This document shows positions 43,223 to 51,572 of a stretch of DNA of 64,000 nucleotides, in pieces (within the stretch, counting starts at the first letter, position 1; every line of letters starts with the position of its first letter). The notes under the pieces were generated by a model that was not told where the DNA came from, did not search any database, and saw only the letters and a program-made list of their open reading frames with translations. This DNA comes from Gammaproteobacteria bacterium (GTDB lineage: Bacteria; Pseudomonadota; Gammaproteobacteria; Xanthomonadales; SZUA-36), in contig JAJFLB010000052.1 of NCBI GenBank assembly GCA_021772915.1, forward strand, positions 1 through 64,000, in the 5' to 3' direction. The position numbers and the translations under genes were made by a program.

Positions 43223-43374
43223 CCGTGGTCAAAGCCACTTTCACCCGGAGCGTAACCATTGCAACAGAGGTATCGCTGGCGGGTGCAAGAAGCAAAATAC
43301 TATTAACCCTGAAGTATTCCGGGCTAAACAGCGTAGGACTTTTAATTTGAATTACATCACAGGAGCCAGGAAAA

Positions 43375-44235
43375 ATGTCTGAAAAAATTGCTGCAATTGA
43401 CGCGTGGGGCAGCTGGATTCCTCCAGAAGGCGCCAAAACGTGGCCGGAATCCTTTCATCATGCATTTAAGAATTACAAGTCTGATCCACGTATTTTGTCG
43501 GGTATGAGTATCGAAGAAATGATCGACGATATGGATCAGGCGGGCGTGGATATGGTTGTTTTGTCTTCTTTCCAGTTTGACGGTGTGGATGTGGTCACCA
43601 ACGGACAAGTGGCAATTGCTGCGAAAAAGTATCCCAGGCGTTTTGTCGCCTGCGGTACGTTGGACCCGCGCGGCAAACCTATGCAAGTGCTGGCTGAACT
43701 CAAGCAGATGAAAGAAGAATACGACATGGTCTGCCTGCGGCTGGAGCCTTATGCCTATGGCGATGGTATCAAAGGTGCGCCGCCGACCGAAAGAATGTAT
43801 TGGCCACTTTATGCCAAGTGTTGTGAGCTGGATATGGCAGTCGCCATCCAGGTTGGCCACACAGGCCCCCTGTTGCCTTCCGAAGCAGGACGACCCATCT
43901 ATCTGGATGAAGTGGCGCTGGCATTCCCCGAACTACGCATTATTGGCGCCCATCTGGGACAACCGTGGCATGAAGAGATGATGGTCCTGGCCTGGAAACA
44001 CCCCAATGTCTATATCGAGACTTCCGCGCGGGTACCCAAGCACTGGCCGCAGAGCTTTGTGAAGTTTTGTGACACCTACGGTCAGGACAAAACCCTGTGG
44101 GCCACAGATTACCCATTGCTGCCGTTCGATCGTTGCATCAATGAAATTGATGATCTTGATATTCGCGCTACAGCAAAAAAAAAGCTGTTACGTGATAACG
44201 CGATCCGGGCGTTCAAGCTGCAGGATAGGGTCTGA
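43375..44235 (+). CDS. Amidohydrolase_2-family protein without the HxH metal pair
   Basis: 286-residue TIM-barrel protein related to the one at 13469. Three of the usual metal/active-site residues remain: His162 ('VGHTGP'), His193 ('GAHLGQPWHEE') and Asp245 ('ATDYPLL'). The start, which should read D-x-H-x-H, is instead 'IDAWGSW', with Trp11 and Ser13 in place of the two His. Binding of the first metal should be impaired or different, so it may use one metal through the remaining residues, or work as a non-hydrolytic decarboxylase or isomerase. The stop overlaps the next gene's ATG by one base. Function not known. Confidence 0.85.
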   Translation: MSEKIAAIDAWGSWIPPEGAKTWPESFHHAFKNYKSDPRILSGMSIEEMIDDMDQAGVDMVVLSSFQFDGVDVVTNGQVAIAAKKYPRRFVACGTLDPRGKPMQVLAELKQMKEEYDMVCLRLEPYAYGDGIKGAPPTERMYWPLYAKCCELDMAVAIQVGHTGPLLPSEAGRPIYLDEVALAFPELRIIGAHLGQPWHEEMMVLAWKHPNVYIETSARVPKHWPQSFVKFCDTYGQDKTLWATDYPLLPFDRCINEIDDLDIRATAKKKLLRDNAIRAFKLQDRV

Positions 44236-45266
44236 TGAAAGCGGCGCTGTTCAAAAACGCCCAGGAACCTTTGCAGGCAGGTGAGATTGAAGCCCCTGCC
44301 CCGCAGGCCGACGAGGTATTGATCGACATCAAGGCCTGCGGTATTTGCGGCACGGATGTCCATATCGCCAAAGAAGGCAGTATTCCCACTGCCTTCACAC
44401 CCATTGCGCTGGGCCACGAGCCGGCGGGCGTCATTGCCGGTCTCGGCAGTGCGGTGAGCAACTGGCACCTTGGCGACAGGGTGGCGTGTTACCCGGCGGC
44501 TTTTTGTGGGCAGTGCCCGGCCTGTGAAAATGGCCGCGAAGGGCTTTGTTTCAAGTCGGAAATTTTCGGTATCGGCCGTCATGGCGCCATGGCTGAGCAG
44601 ATGGCCGCACCGGCGCGCTGCCTGGTGAAACTACCCGACAGCATCTCATTCGAAGTAGGGGCTATTCTTACCGACGCAGTTTCCACGCCTTATCACGCGG
44701 TGGTGCGCCGCGCCCAACTGGTGGCAGGGGAAAGTGTGGTAATTATCGGCTGCGGTGGGCTGGGTAGCCAGGCTGTCCGTTTTTGCAAGCTCTTTGGTGC
44801 CGCACGCATCATTGCCGTCGACCGGAACTCGGCAGCGCTGGAGGCAGCAGAAAAAGCTGGTGCCACCGATGTGATTCTGGCTGGCGACGAACCTGCCAAC
44901 AAACTGGTCAAAACACTCACCGCTGGCACTGGTGTCGATGTTGCTTTCGAGTTTGTGGGTGCGTCCCGAACCATCGATACGGCTGTGCGCTGTCTGCGCC
45001 GGGGTGGCCGTGCAGTGGTGGTGGGGATCGGTACGGAGAAAATCCAACTGCCTGCGGTGCGCACGTTTGTAGGTAATGAATATGAACTGCGTGGCTCCAT
45101 GGGACTGGATTTACAGGATCTCAAAGATGTCGTAGCGCTGGTCGAAGCCGGCAAGCTGCAGCTGGACGGTACAACCCATGGAATTTCAATCAACGCGGTG
45201 GATAGTGCACTGGTCCTTCTGCAGCAAGGGCGGGCAGAGCATGCACGCTACGTGGTGACGGTGTGA
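44235..45266 (+). CDS. Zn-dependent medium-chain alcohol dehydrogenase
   Basis: 343 residues of the MDR superfamily. Catalytic Zn region 'CGICGTDVHIAK' and 'GHEPAG', structural Zn cysteines 'CGQCPACENGREGLC', Rossmann motif 'GCGGLGSQAV' and Asp at the NAD-binding 'VDRNSAALEAAEKAGA' are present; the Asp favours NAD. It resembles threonine- and cyclohexanol-type dehydrogenases, including 6-hydroxycyclohex-1-ene-carboxyl-CoA dehydrogenase in general form, so oxidation of a ring or chain hydroxyl is likely. Starts within the amidohydrolase stop codon and precedes crotonase 5 by 24 bases. Confidence 0.92.
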   Translation: MKAALFKNAQEPLQAGEIEAPAPQADEVLIDIKACGICGTDVHIAKEGSIPTAFTPIALGHEPAGVIAGLGSAVSNWHLGDRVACYPAAFCGQCPACENGREGLCFKSEIFGIGRHGAMAEQMAAPARCLVKLPDSISFEVGAILTDAVSTPYHAVVRRAQLVAGESVVIIGCGGLGSQAVRFCKLFGAARIIAVDRNSAALEAAEKAGATDVILAGDEPANKLVKTLTAGTGVDVAFEFVGASRTIDTAVRCLRRGGRAVVVGIGTEKIQLPAVRTFVGNEYELRGSMGLDLQDLKDVVALVEAGKLQLDGTTHGISINAVDSALVLLQQGRAEHARYVVTV

Positions 45267-45290
45267 ACGATGATGCGGGAGCAAAAGGAA

Positions 45291-46088
45291 ATGAAACAGA
45301 ATGACACCGAGTGCGGGGCGGTAGTGACCGAGTACCAGGGTAACATTGCCCATATCCAGTTCAACCGCCCGGAAACCCTGAATGCGGTCAACGGTGAGTT
45401 CTGCAAGGGTTTGCAGCAAGCGATACTTGCTGCTGAATGCGAAGACTCTGTCAAGGCTGTATTGCTGTCCGGTCGTGGCCGTGCGTTTTGCGCGGGTGGT
45501 GACCTCAACGCCATCAAACGGCTTTGCGACATGCATGCCGAACAGCTTCACGCAAGGCTGACCAAGGATTTTGCCGCCGTACAACAGGTTTATAACTGTA
45601 CCAAACCCACGGTAGCAGCGGTTCACGGTGCCGTTGTGGGCGGTGGCACCGGTATTGCTGCTGCTTGTGATTTTGTGATTGCTGAAGAAGGGACAAAATT
45701 TGCCTTCCCCTTCCTGGATCTCGGCATTATTCCCGATATGTGCATCATTTACGTACTAAGCCAAAGGACAGGCTTGCAGGCGGCACGCCGATTACTGTTG
45801 CGTGGTACCCGTATCAAGGCAGACGAGGCCAGGCGGTTGGGCCTGGTGGATGAAATCTGTCAAACAGGCAGCCTGCTCACCGCTGCCATGGCACTGGCGG
45901 AAGAACTCGCCGGTAAAGCCGGCCCGGCATTGAGTTTCGCCAAACAACATCTCAACCAAGTCAGCCAGTACACGTTTGCTGAGTCAATGGAAAAAGAGAT
46001 CCTGCGACAAAGCCTGCTGTGGAAAACCAGTGAAGTCCGACAGCGTTGTGATGCCATGCTCAAGTCGTTGGCAAAGAAGCAGGCATAA
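45291..46088 (+). CDS. Crotonase-fold enoyl-CoA hydratase/isomerase 5
   Basis: 265 residues from ATG 45291 (GGGAG upstream); ATG 45270 is a longer alternative. 'GRAFCAGGDLNAIKRL' and 'HGAVVGGGTGIAAACDFVIAEE' are the CoA pocket. The hydratase glutamates are Gly121 and Phe141; an Asp at 149 is near the PaaG-type position. An isomerase or other crotonase activity is more likely than hydration. It precedes TetR 3 by five bases. Confidence 0.87.
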   Translation: MKQNDTECGAVVTEYQGNIAHIQFNRPETLNAVNGEFCKGLQQAILAAECEDSVKAVLLSGRGRAFCAGGDLNAIKRLCDMHAEQLHARLTKDFAAVQQVYNCTKPTVAAVHGAVVGGGTGIAAACDFVIAEEGTKFAFPFLDLGIIPDMCIIYVLSQRTGLQAARRLLLRGTRIKADEARRLGLVDEICQTGSLLTAAMALAEELAGKAGPALSFAKQHLNQVSQYTFAESMEKEILRQSLLWKTSEVRQRCDAMLKSLAKKQA

Positions 46089-46093
46089 ATCAA

Positions 46094-46765
46094 ATGCTTG
46101 GGTCGGGCGCCAGCCAACGAAAGGAACGAAAAGAGCGTGAAAAAGATGCACGCAAGCAGGACATTTTGCACAAGGCGATAAAGGTCTTCAGCCGGCGGGG
46201 ATTTGTTAAGACCAGCATGGAGCAGGTGGCGGATGAGACCTCGTTGGCGGTGGGGACGCTGTACCGCTATTACAGTAGTAAAGAAGAACTCTATGTTTCC
46301 ATCGTGTTTGAAGCGATCGCAACCATGCACGAAGGTCTCCAGCAGATCGCCGAAAGTGACGCTCCATCGACTCAAAAGCTGGACAAAATCTGGACTTATT
46401 TTTATCAGTTCTACGAGACAAACCCGATGTATTACCAAGCATTTTTGTTCTTGCATGACCCCGGTTTTGCCGACGCATTTTTCAAAGCTGCTTATGGCTC
46501 GGTCGAGCGCTGTTCTTCAAAGAGTTTCCAGGTGCTGGCTAGGGTGATACAAGAAGGGGTTGAAGGTGGCGATTTTTATCCTGACAAGCCACATGAAGTT
46601 GCTGACTATCTGTGGTCGGCCTTCGTCGGTCTGGTCAACCTAGCGGAAACACGAAAACAGCTTGGGACTACTGCATCGAACTTGCAGGAGTTGCACCGCG
46701 CAATGTGGCAAAAGGTCCGGCGCACCATCGTGCTGACCAACAACGGTCATTCGAGTACTCACTAA
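46094..46765 (+). CDS. TetR-family transcriptional regulator 3
   Basis: 223 residues. 'KEREKDARKQDILHKAIKVFSRRGFVKTSMEQVADETSLAVGTLYRYYSSKEELYVSIV' is a clear TetR helix-turn-helix (about 12-72). The ligand domain, 'FYETNPMYYQAFLFLHDPGF...', resembles regulators of acyl-CoA metabolism only loosely. It is co-transcribed inside Block F and is the natural candidate for the palindrome at 39143-39157. Confidence 0.92.
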   Translation: MLGSGASQRKERKEREKDARKQDILHKAIKVFSRRGFVKTSMEQVADETSLAVGTLYRYYSSKEELYVSIVFEAIATMHEGLQQIAESDAPSTQKLDKIWTYFYQFYETNPMYYQAFLFLHDPGFADAFFKAAYGSVERCSSKSFQVLARVIQEGVEGGDFYPDKPHEVADYLWSAFVGLVNLAETRKQLGTTASNLQELHRAMWQKVRRTIVLTNNGHSSTH

Positions 46766-46778
46766 AGGAATCCAGATA

Positions 46779-47945
46779 ATGTTAAAGATAAGCAATGTCG
46801 ATTTTTTGAATCTGGAGCGCGAATTCACCGACGAAGAGTTGCTGGTCAGGGACAGCGTCAGGCGATTTGTTCAAGAACGTTTTCTTCCATATGTCGAAGA
46901 TCACTACAATGATCATACCTTTCCGCTGAAAATCATCCCGGAAATGGGCCAACTGGGGCTGCTGGGTTGCAACCTGGAAGGCTATGGCTGCACCAAACTC
47001 TCGGCAGTAGCCTATGGCCTGATGCAACAGGAGTTGGAGGCGGGAGATGCCGGTTTGCGCAGCGCCTGCTCGGTGCAGAGTTCACTGGTGATGTACGCGA
47101 TTCACACGTTTGGCAACGAGGCCCAGAAAAGAATGTGGTTGCCGCAGATGGCAACAGGCGAAGCCATCGGCTGTTTTGGCCTCACCGAACCGGATTATGG
47201 TTCAAACCCAACGGGTATGCGCGCGCGCGCGGAGGAAACTGCCAACGGTTACAAACTCAACGGTACAAAAGTCTGGATAACCAATGGCACCGTGGCCGAT
47301 GTGGCAGTGGTTTGGGCTAAACTGAATGGTGAGATACGGGGCTTTCTCGTGGAGAGGGGAACGCCCGGGTTCTCCGCGACAGAGATCAGACGCAAGCTCT
47401 CTTTCCAGGCTTCGGTCACCGCCGAGCTCAATTTTGCTGGTTGTGAGATCCCAGGTGAAAATATTCTGCCCGAGTCCCGGGGTGTAAAATCCCCACTTTC
47501 CTGCCTGATGCAGGCGCGTTTTGGCGTGGCTTGGGGCGCAATAGGCTCCGCCAGCGCTTGCTACAATGAGGCAGTCCAATATACAAAGGACCGTCTGCAG
47601 TTTCACAATCAACCACTGGCTTCCCACCAACTGGTCCAGGCCAAGTTGGCTGATATGTTAACCGGTATCACCCGGGCGCAATGGCTGACCCTGCAGGTAT
47701 CTCGTCTCAAAGACTGTGGAGAACTGCGTCATCAGCATGTTTCCATGATCAAGATGAACAATACGGAAATGTCGCTTGATTGCGCCCGCAAGGCACGCGC
47801 CATGCTTGGCGGAAACGGTATTTCCAGTGAATACCCGGTTATGCGTCACATGTGTAACTCGGAAACAACCGTGACGTACGAGGGCACGACGGATATTCAC
47901 AAATTGACGCTGGGTCGTGATATTACCGGCATTTCAGCTTTTTAA
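46779..47945 (+). CDS. Glutaryl-CoA-dehydrogenase-like acyl-CoA dehydrogenase 4
   Basis: 388 residues. The C-terminus 'VTYEGTTDIHKLTLGRDITGISAF' with Glu368 is the glutaryl-CoA dehydrogenase signature, and 'GLTEPDYGSNPTGMRARAEE' and 'KVWITNGTVADVAVVWAK' match that group. Glutaryl-CoA dehydrogenases oxidise and decarboxylate; whether this one does depends on the carboxylate-binding Arg, which I cannot place securely. Related enzymes also dehydrogenate other dicarboxyl-CoA or cyclohexane-carboxyl-CoA. It lies 13 bases after TetR 3 and 84 before the CoA-transferase. Confidence 0.9.
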   Translation: MLKISNVDFLNLEREFTDEELLVRDSVRRFVQERFLPYVEDHYNDHTFPLKIIPEMGQLGLLGCNLEGYGCTKLSAVAYGLMQQELEAGDAGLRSACSVQSSLVMYAIHTFGNEAQKRMWLPQMATGEAIGCFGLTEPDYGSNPTGMRARAEETANGYKLNGTKVWITNGTVADVAVVWAKLNGEIRGFLVERGTPGFSATEIRRKLSFQASVTAELNFAGCEIPGENILPESRGVKSPLSCLMQARFGVAWGAIGSASACYNEAVQYTKDRLQFHNQPLASHQLVQAKLADMLTGITRAQWLTLQVSRLKDCGELRHQHVSMIKMNNTEMSLDCARKARAMLGGNGISSEYPVMRHMCNSETTVTYEGTTDIHKLTLGRDITGISAF

Positions 47946-48029
47946 CTGCTTCCCCATGTCGAGACAGCAAGTAGATGGCAGACGCGGGCACCAGACTGGG
48001 TGTTGCACCAATCACGCAGGGACTTGAGC

Positions 48030-49208
48030 ATGTTACTTAATGATATCCGGGTGTTGGATTTTGGCCGTTACATCGCCGGTCCATTCTGCGCTGCACTACT
48101 GGCGGATATGGGGGCCGAGGTAATTCGCATCGAGCGTGTCGACGGTGGAGAGGACCGCTATGTGGCCCCGGTAGCCCAGGACGGCAGTGGCAGCATTTTT
48201 ATGACGGCCAACCGCAACAAGAAAGGCATGACCCTTAACCCGATGAAGCCGGAAGGTCGTGAGATCGTCAAAAAATTGGTCGCGAGTGCCGACGTTGTCG
48301 TGGTCAATATGCCGCTGGCCGCGCTCAGAGCCATGGGGATCGATTACGACAGCCTCAAAGCAATTAGGGAAGATATTATTCTGGTGATGGCTTCGGCTTT
48401 CGGTTCCAAAGGCCCCTATGCCGACAAAATAGGATTTGACACCGTGGCCCAGGCCATGTCCGGTGCCATGCATCTGAGTGGTTTTGCTGGCCAACCCACC
48501 CGTGACGTAGTGCTGTTTGAGGATTACGGCACCAGTCTTTGCGCGGCCTTCGGCGCGATGTGCGCACTGCTTGAGAAACAAAGTAGTGGACAGGGCCAGT
48601 GTGTCGACACTTCCCTGCTGGCCACCAGCATCAACTTCATGAACAACCTTCTGATCGAGCACCGGGTTACCGGTAAGGTGCGGCACCAGCAGGGCAACCG
48701 CAGCTTTTACGCAGCGCCGGCCGATACCTATAAAACCCGGGATGGCTGGATTGTGGTTTCCGTGGTAGGCAATCCGGTCTTCAAACGCTGGGTCGAACTG
48801 ATGCAACGCCCGGACCTGCTCACACATCCCAAGCTTCAGGATGATGAAGGGCGTGCCGAAAACGTGCAGCTTGTGGATGAAGTAATGCTGCCCTGGTGTT
48901 TGGAACGTAGCAGCAAAGCGGCTTTGGGCTCCCTGGAGCAAGCCAGGATTTCGTGTGGTGAGGTTTATGATCTGTCTACGGTAATGGATGATCCACAAGT
49001 GAAGTCGCAACAATTATTTAAACCCGTGCACTACCCTGGCACCCAACAATCGATTCCCATCGCCGACACACCGGTACGTTTGTCACGTACCCCGGGCAAC
49101 ATTCGCTCTGCCCCGCCTGTATTGGGACAGGACACTGATGACCTATTGCTATCCTTGGGCTATGACCAAACTGCACTGGACGAGTTGCGGACAAAACGGG
49201 TAATTTAG
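48030..49208 (+). CDS. CaiB/BaiF family III CoA-transferase
   Basis: 392 residues from ATG 48030 (CAGGGA upstream). 'LDFGRYIAGPFCAALLADMGAEVIRIE' (N-terminal CoA-binding) and 'MTANRNKKGMTLNP' are the family signature; the catalytic Asp lies in 'LFEDYGTSLCAAFGAM', with 'GQGQCVDTSLL' following. It moves CoA between acids such as succinyl-CoA and a pathway dicarboxylate, paired here with the glutaryl-CoA-dehydrogenase-like gene, the same pairing found in dicarboxylate use. Last gene of the island's plus-strand block. Confidence 0.92.
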   Translation: MLLNDIRVLDFGRYIAGPFCAALLADMGAEVIRIERVDGGEDRYVAPVAQDGSGSIFMTANRNKKGMTLNPMKPEGREIVKKLVASADVVVVNMPLAALRAMGIDYDSLKAIREDIILVMASAFGSKGPYADKIGFDTVAQAMSGAMHLSGFAGQPTRDVVLFEDYGTSLCAAFGAMCALLEKQSSGQGQCVDTSLLATSINFMNNLLIEHRVTGKVRHQQGNRSFYAAPADTYKTRDGWIVVSVVGNPVFKRWVELMQRPDLLTHPKLQDDEGRAENVQLVDEVMLPWCLERSSKAALGSLEQARISCGEVYDLSTVMDDPQVKSQQLFKPVHYPGTQQSIPIADTPVRLSRTPGNIRSAPPVLGQDTDDLLLSLGYDQTALDELRTKRVI

Positions 49209-49552
49209 AGCGGTAATCGTATTTCAAGCAAGGAAAGCAAGTACACGATTTTCATGATGGTTCACCAGTTGGCGCCAATTCCCGCAGACTGGTTGCCAGT
49301 GATATTAACTGGGGTCTTCAAAATATTTCCAACCAAACTGTATGGCGGTGGTTACAGTCTGTTGCGAGCCCGTCTCCATGTACGTGTTGCACCATGGTTT
49401 GCCTACATCATAGTGACCGCCGTCAGCTTGACGCTACAACCAACGCATTTATCTGAACAATATCGCCAAATCGGCTTGACGGAACCACTGACACTGGGTG
49501 TACTTCACCCTCAATTGTGACTTATGTCCAGTACTGTTCAGGGACACCCGTT
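49209..49552. other. Gap after the catabolic island
   Basis: 344 bases with no recognisable gene. An open frame of 88 codons (49254-49520) has an atypical, hydrophobic-stretch composition and no homologue I know; I regard it as unlikely or as decayed sequence. No terminator-like hairpin with a T-run is visible. Confidence 0.4.
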
Positions 49553-49945
49553 ATGCACACCATCGACACGCACAGTTTTCCACAACGCACCGACGAAACC
49601 GGCTCATCAAGCAGCAAAAACTGGCTGGTCATGAAGTTTGGCGGCACCAACGTCTCATCCGAGGCGCAGTCGACAACGATCCGTGACCCGGTCCGCGAAC
49701 GGCTGGCGGCCGGCTTCCGCCCGGTGGTTGTGCATTCGGCGCTTGCAACAGTCTCGGCCACACTCGAGACCATGCTGAATGCGGCGCTCGCTGGTAGTTA
49801 CCAGCCCAAGCTCGAGCAGGCAATTGCGCTGCATTCCGACCTCGCTGACACCTTAGGGACTGACGGGGAGTTGATACTCGGCGGTTTTTCTCCGAGTTGG
49901 AACAGTTACTCGAAGATGTCCGAGTATAAGAAAAACAAACGCTAG
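49553..49945 (+). pseudogene. Broken N-terminal fragment of an aspartate kinase
   Basis: From the ATG at 49553 the frame gives 'WLVMKFGGTNVSSEAQ' then 'VVVHSALATVSATLETMLNAALAG', the amino-acid-kinase start of aspartate kinase, resembling the bifunctional aspartate kinase/diaminopimelate decarboxylase group. The similarity continues to 'HSDLADTLG' and then breaks: in another frame the text goes on 'RRFFSELEQLLEDVRV' before a TAA, so a frameshift plus early stop removed about 85 percent of the enzyme. It is a relic, not a working kinase. Confidence 0.7.
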
Positions 49946-50022
49946 ATTCACTTGAAACTCAAAGTACCAGACATGCACTCACAGCCATCGTTCAATCGAA
50001 ATGGCGCGCAAATTGGTCAACC

Positions 50023-50283
50023 TTGTGCGCTCAGATCCAAATATTGATTGTCGTATTCGGCTTGCTTCAGATTACGGAGGGTGTTCTGCTGGTACCGCGA
50101 AAAACAAGACTGCCTGGTGCGGTCTTAGCTACCGCGGCACTTGTTGTATCAACCGTTTTGATTTTTGTTGGAGGCAATTTGGCGTTTGGCTTGTTTTCAA
50201 TTTTACCGATTGCATTGGCGGGCGCGGTTATTTACCAGTCTGCGGGAAATACACACAACAAATCATTGGCAGCACGGAATTAA
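50023..50283 (+). CDS. Possible small membrane protein
   Basis: 86 residues from a TTG start, with two hydrophobic segments ('IQILIVVFGLLQITEGVLLV' and 'LPGAVLATAALVVSTVLIFVGGNLAFGLFSILPIALAGAVIY'). No ribosome site and no ATG are present, and the open frame extends upstream. The composition is plausible for an inner-membrane peptide, but the gene is not secure and no family is recognised. Confidence 0.35.
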   Translation: MCAQIQILIVVFGLLQITEGVLLVPRKTRLPGAVLATAALVVSTVLIFVGGNLAFGLFSILPIALAGAVIYQSAGNTHNKSLAARN

Positions 50284-50467
50284 CGCCCTAACCCACGACC
50301 TGCTTTTCCCGCCCCATCCCAAGGCTTTGGTTACAACCAGGCACCATCGTTTCTGCGGTCTTTCCCGTTTTCGTGTTCTGGCCTTGGGTAAGGTTCTGCG
50401 CACAGGTTCGACAAAATCGTCAGGCGCGATGTTCGAATGCGGTCGCTTAGCGACAAGCCCGACATTT
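50284..50467. other. Gap without a recognised gene
   Basis: 184 bases with no open frame I can support and no clear hairpin. It completes the about 1.3-kb gene-poor stretch from 49209 between the island and the core-type genes; that stretch may be a past insertion or deletion boundary. Confidence 0.4.
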
Positions 50468-51193
50468 TTAACGGTTAGTTTTCGTTAACGTCTTGCCGCC
50501 TATGGACAATTCCTTAAGCAAAAGTCGCTGAGGTTTGGCACCCGGTTTCTTGATCTCATCGGTTTGGATCAACAGGTAATCCAGTTCCGGAGCAATCCAG
50601 AGGAAAACGGTGGTGTCCTTATCCGGTCGCTCCTGTCTGAATTTTATGGTTTGAAATTCTCCCAGTGGCGTATCCAATACCTCGGTACCGAGCCGGTGGA
50701 AATTAACGTATATCAGGCGCTCCGCGTCGGTGGCTGTGTACTCAAGCAGTTCGCGGGAGGGTGAGTTCATCAAATCGACACGCATCTGAATTTGATAGCT
50801 GAGCTTGTCCTGGGTGTGCTGCGGTAAAGAAAGGGCTGCTTGCTTTGGCTTCTTTAGGTCAACTACGGTGGCATCTTCCCAATTAAACTGCAGTTGTCTG
50901 TTGCGTTTTTTACCGAAGCCTTTGCGTTTGTAGACATAGTCCGACGGAATTACGGATACACCGTCAGACAGTATACTGACACTTTTTTCATGTCTTTTGA
51001 AAAACAGCTTCTTGGCATTGGTGCTCAGGGTCAACTCTGATCCTTGCACCTGAAAACTGCGCAGAATTTTTACCTTGAACCCACCCACTTTTGCCTGATA
51101 AACGGCCTCGTACGATCTCAGATCAATGGCCTGTGCGCCCGAAGTGAAGCCCAGGGCGGTGGCGAATAGAAGTAATGTTTTCAGATTAATCAA
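50468..51193 (-). CDS. DUF3108-family exported protein
   Basis: 241 residues with a signal peptide ('MINLKTLLLFATALGFTSGAQA', start TTG). The rest, 'LRSYEAVYQAKVGGFKVKILRSFQV ... LDTPLGEFQTIKFRQERPDKDTTVFLWIAPELDYLLIQTDEIKKPG', is the DUF3108 pattern of an antiparallel beta periplasmic or lipid-binding-like domain. Function is unknown; it is common in gammaproteobacteria. The start is TTG because no in-frame ATG follows within a reasonable distance. Confidence 0.85.
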   Translation of the reverse strand: MINLKTLLLFATALGFTSGAQAIDLRSYEAVYQAKVGGFKVKILRSFQVQGSELTLSTNAKKLFFKRHEKSVSILSDGVSVIPSDYVYKRKGFGKKRNRQLQFNWEDATVVDLKKPKQAALSLPQHTQDKLSYQIQMRVDLMNSPSRELLEYTATDAERLIYVNFHRLGTEVLDTPLGEFQTIKFRQERPDKDTTVFLWIAPELDYLLIQTDEIKKPGAKPQRLLLKELSIGGKTLTKTNR

Positions 51194-51572
51194 CGGTTAC
51201 ATTTCCCATTATCCAAATTTGACCGAGGTCAAAACTACTGTTGAAGAGATTCAGTTTGTCCGGGACAAGTGTGGACACTTTCTGTGCACTGCCGACGCGC
51301 TGCAATTCAGTTTCCGTGGTAATCCTTTGACCTCCTTGAAGCCAATAAAATCCCTGGTCATGATACAGCCTGCCTGACCCGCTGTCCCGGGCGCGCGTTT
51401 TGTGTGGCAACAATGTACCAGTGGTGACGCTTGTATCGTTGGATTTAGGAGTGCAGGTCACGGCAGCTCTGCTCGGGTTTTGGAGGCATAGAGATAAATA
51501 AATATTTATGTTGCCAAAGACGCACATTTGTATATATTGCAGAGGTTGAACGTCAATCAGCAAATTGGAGTT
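51194..51572. promoter_or_regulatory. Divergent gap with aceB promoter and two palindromes
   Basis: TTGCCA (51511-51516), 16-base spacer, TATATT (51533-51538) form a sigma-70-type promoter for aceB with a leader of roughly 30 bases. The 12-base palindrome ATAAATATTTAT (51498-51509) lies just ahead of the -35 box. Near the DUF3108 gene is the symmetric TTTGACC-GA-GGTCAAA (51218-51233). These are candidate regulator sites; no protein is assigned. Confidence 0.55.

Noticed and set aside
49254-49520. 88-codon open frame after the CaiB gene
   Set aside because: Poor composition, no recognisable family, no clear ribosome site; more likely decayed sequence.
50001-50291. 96-codon frame overlapping the possible small membrane protein
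   Set aside because: Rich in cysteine and tryptophan with no hydrophobic pattern; the alternative frame is more protein-like.
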